In this document: piece after piece, positions 58,860 to 64,000 of the stretch | Layout: each line of letters begins with the position of its first letter | Numbering within the stretch: the first letter of the stretch is position 1 | Source: Dioscorea cayenensis subsp. rotundata | Taxonomy: Eukaryota; Streptophyta; Magnoliopsida; Dioscoreales; Dioscoreaceae | Reading direction: 5' to 3' | Length of the DNA stretch: 64,000 bases | Assembly: GCF_009730915.1 (NCBI RefSeq) | Contig: NC_052482.1 | Location: forward strand, 3,782,001-3,846,000 | Made by a program: the position numbers and the translations under genes | Notes under the pieces: model-generated | What the model was told of the DNA's origin: nothing | Seen by the model: only the letters and a program-made list of their open reading frames with translations | Database searches by the model: none

Positions 58860-61800
58860 CAAGGCCAGTATCAACTTAAGCCTTCCAAGCTCCTAAAAAA
58901 AATGATCTCTCTTCCCTTTGATACTCTTTCATCTCCTTCCTGAGCCTCTTCCCCTTCATTGATCTCCCTTCCCTCAATGGCCCCTTCAGGGTCATCTAGG
59001 GAACCCCTTTCCCCTAGACCAGGAACCAAGGCTGGCATCTCCTGGGCGAACATCGTTAGCTCCGAAGCTCTATCCAGCTCTTTGGAAATACCCCCTCATC
59101 TCCTGAAATCACATTTTGACAAAATCAAATCCTCATCACGATCCGCAATCACTATCGATCCAGAGCTCTAGCTCTCTACTCTGATGGCATGCAGTCCTTA
59201 CTCTACGGGAAAATCCTGAGCAAAGCACTCCCCCTCGGCCAGGCGAAGCTGGCTTTAGATGACGCCTGGAGAGGACTAGGTGAGTTCTTAGTGGCAGATC
59301 TCCCAAACGAATACTAATGCATTTGTTGTTCTTCGCAGGAGATGCATAGCAAGCTATTGTGGGAGGGTCCCTGGACGGTGATCAGTCACATCCTTCAACT
59401 TACTCCTTAGAGAGAAAGATATCAACCAGCATTCGAGCGACTAACTACTGATGCTATTTGGATCCAGCTTTACCATCTCCCGATGGAACTTTGGGATGGT
59501 GAGATCCTTGAAATAGTAGCTTCCCAATTTAGCAAGTGATAAGTGCTTGAGTAAACATGTTTTTATATGTGTTTTACATGCGTTGAGAATCATTTTAAAT
59601 ATAGTTTATGTCTCATATCGTGTATTGGGTATTCTTTTGTGCAATTAGGTTGAGAATACCTTGAAGAGTCATAAAGAAGCAAAGATAGGCTATAAAGGCA
59701 CAATGTTGCGAGTTCTTATGCAATTCAAAGACCAAGACAGGAGAGGAGTTCATGAATGTGGAGTTGTGTGCCAACTTCCAAGGAGATTCAAGTCAATTCA
59801 CTAGTTGGAAGGGCACAAAGGCAATCACATCTTCATGTTCCTTCTCTTTGTGAAGATTGCAAGACCTCTCAAAGACGCGTCGATAGAGAAAAGCCTTATA
59901 GCCTACCACATGGTTGTGTGTCCGACTATGTGGCCTCAAGAGGAGAATGTTTGGACCGCATTTGTGAAAAGCATTGTAGCAAAACATTGTAGCAATTTTA
60001 CTATAGTAGCACTATAGCAAAATTACTGTCCACGTGCCCGCGTGGAAATTCCTGCAGCCCATGCGGACGCGTGGAAAATTCACACGGCGTGTGAGGGCAC
60101 GTGATAAACATGGTTTTGAGCTATAAATAGGTTGGTTGCCCTATTTTTAGGAGACTTTTTACGGGGTTTTTCGCGGAGCACTTTGAAGGCAAGGCGGCTA
60201 GGGTTTTAGAGGAGGCCTTTGGCTATATTTGGGGACGTCCATCACCAACTCTGATCTATCTTCTCTCCGTCATAGCATAGAGGAAGCCTTCGGCGACTTA
60301 GCTTCGGAGGATTATTCTTCAAGACGTTAGGCGACCCATCAAGGCCATCATCACGAATTCAAGGGGGTTTTCCTTCATGGTTTTGTCTTGTAACTTGCCC
60401 CATGGAAGGCTAAGCCCTAGTGGGTATTTGGGTATGTGAACCCTAGGATCTATTCTTTGTATTGACTTGCTTTATGTTTCTAGTTAATCCGAGTTGATTT
60501 GAGTTTTAACCTTGTGATTTCATTGCTTACATGTGTTATTGATCTTTGTGATTGATCTACGTTGCTTGATTTGTTACTTTGATATGAGAGGTCTCCATTA
60601 GAGTTAGAACATCATGGTTAAAGAGTGTTGAGAGGGTGAGCTATGAAATAGTGGAGTGTCCCCTTTCCCTTTTAATTGAGTGTTTTCTATCTCTATATTC
60701 CCTAGACTTTATGCAACCATATTTGGTGTGAGGCGTGAGATTGATAGATTTCTTCACCGGAACCTTGTAGGGGGTTAGGGATCCTTCACTGGGAAATAGG
60801 ACAGGATCTATCATTAGGAATCGGTTTCACTCTTAGGTGTCCCTAGAGCTTATTGCAATCGTATGGGGTGTGAGGTGTTGAGAATGAGCGATTTCTCCAC
60901 TAGGACCTTGTAGAGGACTAGTACTGGTTGCTTGGAGGCAAGGGCCAGTTGTTCTTGGATTACCTCGACTCATTAGACTCAGTTTAGGAGCATTTAGCCA
61001 ATCTTGAGCTTCATGTTAGATCCTAGGAGGAGCATTGCCCGAGTATCTCATATTAATTGATTGAGAACTCCTTCACTTTATTTCTTGCCTATTTGCCTAC
61101 TCATTAACTTTTCTTGCAATTAGTTCAATTTATCACATCCATTGATTTCGACTAGATAACTAAGAATTAGTTAATACTAATACTTCTGTTCCCTGTGGAT
61201 TCGACTACCCACTCACCGGAGTAATTATTACTTCGACACCCGTGCATTTGTAGTTACACGTAATTCGGGTGCGTGTCAGTAAGGTTCTTAAGATTGATTC
61301 TCACACCACTGAGAGATCTAGAGCTAAATTCACTAGAGTATGTATTGAGCTAAATCTTTCTCTTCCTCTTCAACAGGGGACTTGGGTTAACTACGGTGAT
61401 AACTTTATCTTTGTTCTTGCACTTTATGAAAAAGCTTCCAGTGTTTTGTTATTGTTGCAGAAAGATAGGCCATGGTGAGACAAACTATGACCAAACAAGC
61501 AATTACCTGCATCCCAGCCAGTCTGTGCCCCCTGTATCCATGGATATAGGGTTGGTGCAAACCGGGCATGGAATGCGGGTTGATGGGTCTAGCGAGGAGT
61601 AGGACGACATCACTGTGGACCCCGTCATTTTTCCAATTCCTTCTGTTGACGATGCCTTCTTTGGGCCTTAGTTGAAGCCGAGATTAGGACGTGGGCCGAC
61701 ACGGGGGCGGGGAGGCGCCGCGGGGGCTTTCATGGCAGCAACCGTTCCCCGGCAGTCGGTGACATGCCTTCTTGCTTCGTTGGCCCTGATCCTGACGTGC

Positions 61801-62010
61801 GGCCCCCTGTATAGCAGACCAACAGACACCTGGTAGAAACTTCTCGTCATCTTGGGGCACGTGGAGGGCATTCCCGTCATTTTAGCCCTGGCCCCTTCAC
61901 TTCCTCTTCAGATCCCGAGTGAGACTTTCCCGTTGATCAATGCTCCCTTTTGAATTCTTCGCATGCTCCTGAGGGAGACTTTCCTGTTGCTCCTTGGTAA
62001 GACACTCAGA
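58860..62010 (+). mobile_element. LINE ORF1 relic (DUF4283 + CCHC), split by a solo LTR
   Basis: Reading through several frame breaks, an ORF1-like protein can be followed. A Ser/Pro-rich start (SWANIVSSEALSSSL) is followed by a DUF4283-like region (LLYGKILSKALPLGQAK, AWRGLGEFLVADLP, LLWEGPWTV, AIWIQLYHLPMELWDGEIL). After the LTR at 59537-61278 come VLKIDSHTTERSRAKF, then LPVFCYCCRKIGHGETNY, a zinc knuckle whose last Cys is Tyr. A one-base insertion in an A run near 61430 shifts frame just before the knuckle. A GC-rich tail follows (61680-61900). No endonuclease or reverse transcriptase is in the window, so the element is truncated and dead. Confidence 0.65.
59537..61278 (+). mobile_element. 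Solo LTR, 1742 bp, probable Ty3/gypsy
   Basis: The insertion starts TGATAAGTGCTTGAG and ends TTCGGGTGCGTGTCA. It is flanked by GCAAG (59532-59536) and GTAAG (61279-61283), a 5-bp duplication with one substitution. Removing the insert and one repeat rejoins the host reading frame (...ASQFSK|VLKIDSH), which confirms the boundaries. Inside are a TATA box CTATAAATAGG (60121), a GC-rich CACGTG/CGCGTGG stretch before it, and near the 3' end CTGTTCCCTGTGGATTCGAC, a phrase common in large plant Ty3/gypsy LTRs. No internal domain remains. Confidence 0.85.
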
Positions 62011-62344
62011 CTTTCCAGTCTCCCTTTTGAATTATTTAAAAGTAAGATAAATATATTTGGCAATATACCCGTAAATGGTATTAATAATATTAAACATAAA
62101 CTACCATATAGAAACTTACCAAAAATACTCCATCGTATACTTACAAAATGGTTTTTTGTCCTACTTGTAATTATTTGAAATTTAAATGGCTAACATCTAA
62201 TTTTATCACTATGGGAATGCTCTCCCCGTCCTCACTCTATTTCATAAAACAAGGACAAGTTTCTTGCCTTTCCACACAGGGAAAGAATTGGGGAATCCCC
62301 GTCCCCGTCTAGTTAGGATCGAGGATTCTCCATTCCATTACCAC

Positions 62345-64000
62345 CACTAATTATTTAAGTACTCTTATTTGGATCATTAAATTGTAAAAAATTTCAATTG
62401 AATCACCCAACTTAAGAATTACGGTTATTTTGATTATTGGCTCTTACACCATTAACGGCAAACTGACATGGTAATTCACGTCACTCTTATTTGTCCACAT
62501 TAACACTGTTACATGGCTAATTCTTTTGCGCCTTCCATCTAGAGTTCTCTTCTTCATCTCCTAGAGTTCCTTTTGTCCCGTTCACTTCTAATTCATCAAT
62601 CTAAACAATGGTGTCAAGCAAGAGAGGGAGTGGTGGCTGGAGCTATAGCTATGCGGCAACCCAAGAGGAGAAGGTCGGTCCCCTTTTCCCTCCTTTTTCC
62701 TCTTTCCTTTTCCCTTTATGTTAACTAGATTGTTAGGGGTTTTGGGTGTCTTTAATTGTTTGCTTTTTTATTTTTTAGTTAGTTTATGTTTGTTTTGATG
62801 AATTTAAGTTTTTTCTTCCTTCTTTTAAATTGATTAAAAGATAAAACTGTGAAGGACAGATGATTTGTTTTGTTTATGAATTCAAGCTATAATTTAGTGG
62901 TTTCATGTAGTTGATTATTTATCCTATCCTATGTTGTCACTTCAATTTTGCAGAAACATTTGAAAAGAATCTTTTTTTTTTGGTTGCTGAAGATTTGAGT
63001 AGATGATCAATGAAGGGTTTTTGAGAATTTTTTATAGTGTTTTATCTATGAGTTAAGGCTCCTCGTTTTGGGTTGGAGAAATGTAGATTAGTGTTCATCA
63101 CAAATTCAAGTCTAGTTTTCACGTGTTATTGGGGTTTGAGCATGATCTCTTTTTATCCTTCCTTTCTTGGAGCGTTTATGCGATAAAGTTAAGACATAGT
63201 TACCGAGCAAACATACAACTGTAGTAGACAATGAACTCAGAGGTTGTGAGGTTCTTGTTTGCATGAGATCAAGGCTAGATTAGATTTTTTTGAGTTGAGA
63301 AGTGAAGATTAATGACAAGTGTTTGTTACAATTCCAGTCTCCATATGTAAATGAAGTTTGTACAAGACCTCTATTGTCACCTTGCTCTTATGGAGTATAC
63401 TCGGAGATTTTGAGGTTCTTGTTTGTTTGAGATCAAGGTTGGATTTTGTTTTTGGAGTTGAGGAGTACAAATTAATTGGAAGTACTTGTTGCAAGTCTAG
63501 TCTCCATTTGTGGTTGGAGTTTGTACAAGAACTCTATTGTCTCCTTGCTCTGGAGTGTACTAAGAGATTATAAGATTCTTGTTTGCTTGAGATCAAGGTT
63601 GGATTGGACTTTTAAAGTTGAGGGGTGTAGATTAATGGTAAGTACTTATTGCATCTCCAATCTCCATGTGTGGTTGAAGTTTGTGCAAGACCTTTGTTGT
63701 CTCCTTGCTCTTATGGAGCCTTTATGAGAAAAGGTTTATGTGCACTATACTGGGAATACCATATCTTACATGTTTTGTATTTGTGATTGATCAAGGTTGA
63801 CTTCCTTTTCGGTATTGGGGAATTAGGGGAAAGAATTTAAAGGCGATATATTATTAGGTAAAGGATTCATTGTTTCAAGTTAAAAGGTTAAATCTAATCC
63901 ATTGTGTTTATCGGATTATTAATTTATTCATATAAAAGGGTTTTTTTGGTTAATATGCTAAGGTTTTTACTAGTGACAAATGGTATAGTAGCAAGGCTTT
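62345..64000 (+). mobile_element. Probable left part of a Pack-MULE-like element
   Basis: 62345-62520 matches the terminal-repeat type seen at 35550-35850 (TTCAATTGAATCACCC, ACTTAAGAATTACGG, CATTAACGGCAAACTGACATG). It is followed by a CT-rich leader, an ATG at 62608 and a 22-codon exon (MVSSKRGSGGWSYSYAATQE...) that stops at a donor, GAAG|GTCGGT (62673). A related exon/donor occurs at 58.07 kb. Downstream is intron-like T-rich sequence. The other terminal repeat would lie beyond the window. The encoded protein is not recognised. Confidence 0.4.
63060..63727 (+). repeat. Tandem repeat, about 162-bp period
   Basis: The phrase GGTTCTTGTTTG(C/T)(A/T)TGAGATCAAGG recurs at about 63248, 63411 and (with changes) 63572, each followed by a diverged GTCTCCAT...TGAAGTTTGTACAAGACC block. 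A fourth, more diverged unit precedes (63060-63230). The overlapping ORFs share the repeat and are not thought to be genes. Confidence 0.8.

Noticed and set aside
63060..63727. Tandem repeat as a CRISPR array
   Set aside because: Units are about 162 bp, diverged throughout, with no short repeat/spacer pattern, and the DNA is plant nuclear.

Overview
The window is plant nuclear DNA. It is AT-rich, with split genes that have GT-AG introns, plastid-targeted thylakoid proteins, a cytosolic plant-type asparaginyl-tRNA synthetase, and dense small transposable elements (MITEs, a TRIM, solo LTRs). The cyclin H protein and a Tekay/Del-like LTR tail look monocot-like, so a non-grass monocot such as a yam or palm relative is my best guess. 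I hold that loosely and could not test it.

Layout. 1-16600: almost gene-free. It holds a solo TRIM LTR, a hAT-like element with perfect 8-bp target duplications, LTR fragments, two MITEs of one family with 10-bp target duplications, a PIF/Harbinger-like MITE, a 0.5-kb AT/GT microsatellite, and one isolated first exon of a BCAT-like/sulfotransferase-like gene (12013-12099, minus). 16632-20531 (minus): cytosolic asparaginyl-tRNA synthetase, 6 exons. 24873-27923 (minus): TLP18.3 thylakoid phosphatase/TPM protein, 3 exons. 29456-34757 (plus): PsbP-domain thylakoid lumen protein, 7 exons, head-to-head with TLP18.3. 36991-37577: complete TRIM retrotransposon. 38385-39411: long-TIR element. 39796-40491 (plus): single-exon proline-rich protein of unknown function. 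41588-46200 (minus): ZRF1/MPP11 (J domain + zuotin + two SANT domains), coding in one exon with a 2.45-kb 5'UTR intron. 47648-55898 (minus): cyclin H in 13 exons, with two 1-base homopolymer changes that break the expected frame. 56376-57190: a diverged duplicate of the ZRF1 promoter, leader exon and start of its leader intron, lying just upstream of cyclin H. 57350-64000: a hAT-like element, a LINE ORF1 relic split by a 1742-bp solo LTR, a probable MULE end, and a tandem repeat.

How the genes relate. TLP18.3 and the PsbP-domain gene are both thylakoid lumen proteins linked to photosystem II maintenance, and they share a 1.5-kb divergent intergenic region. ZRF1 (ribosome-associated chaperone and chromatin reader) and cyclin H (CDK-activating kinase/TFIIH subunit) are same-strand neighbours. 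The duplication of the ZRF1 5' region into the upstream flank of cyclin H is the most unusual structure here, because the copy keeps the leader splice donor and could act as a borrowed promoter or leader. No bacterial-style system, CRISPR array, rRNA gene or intact tRNA gene was seen.
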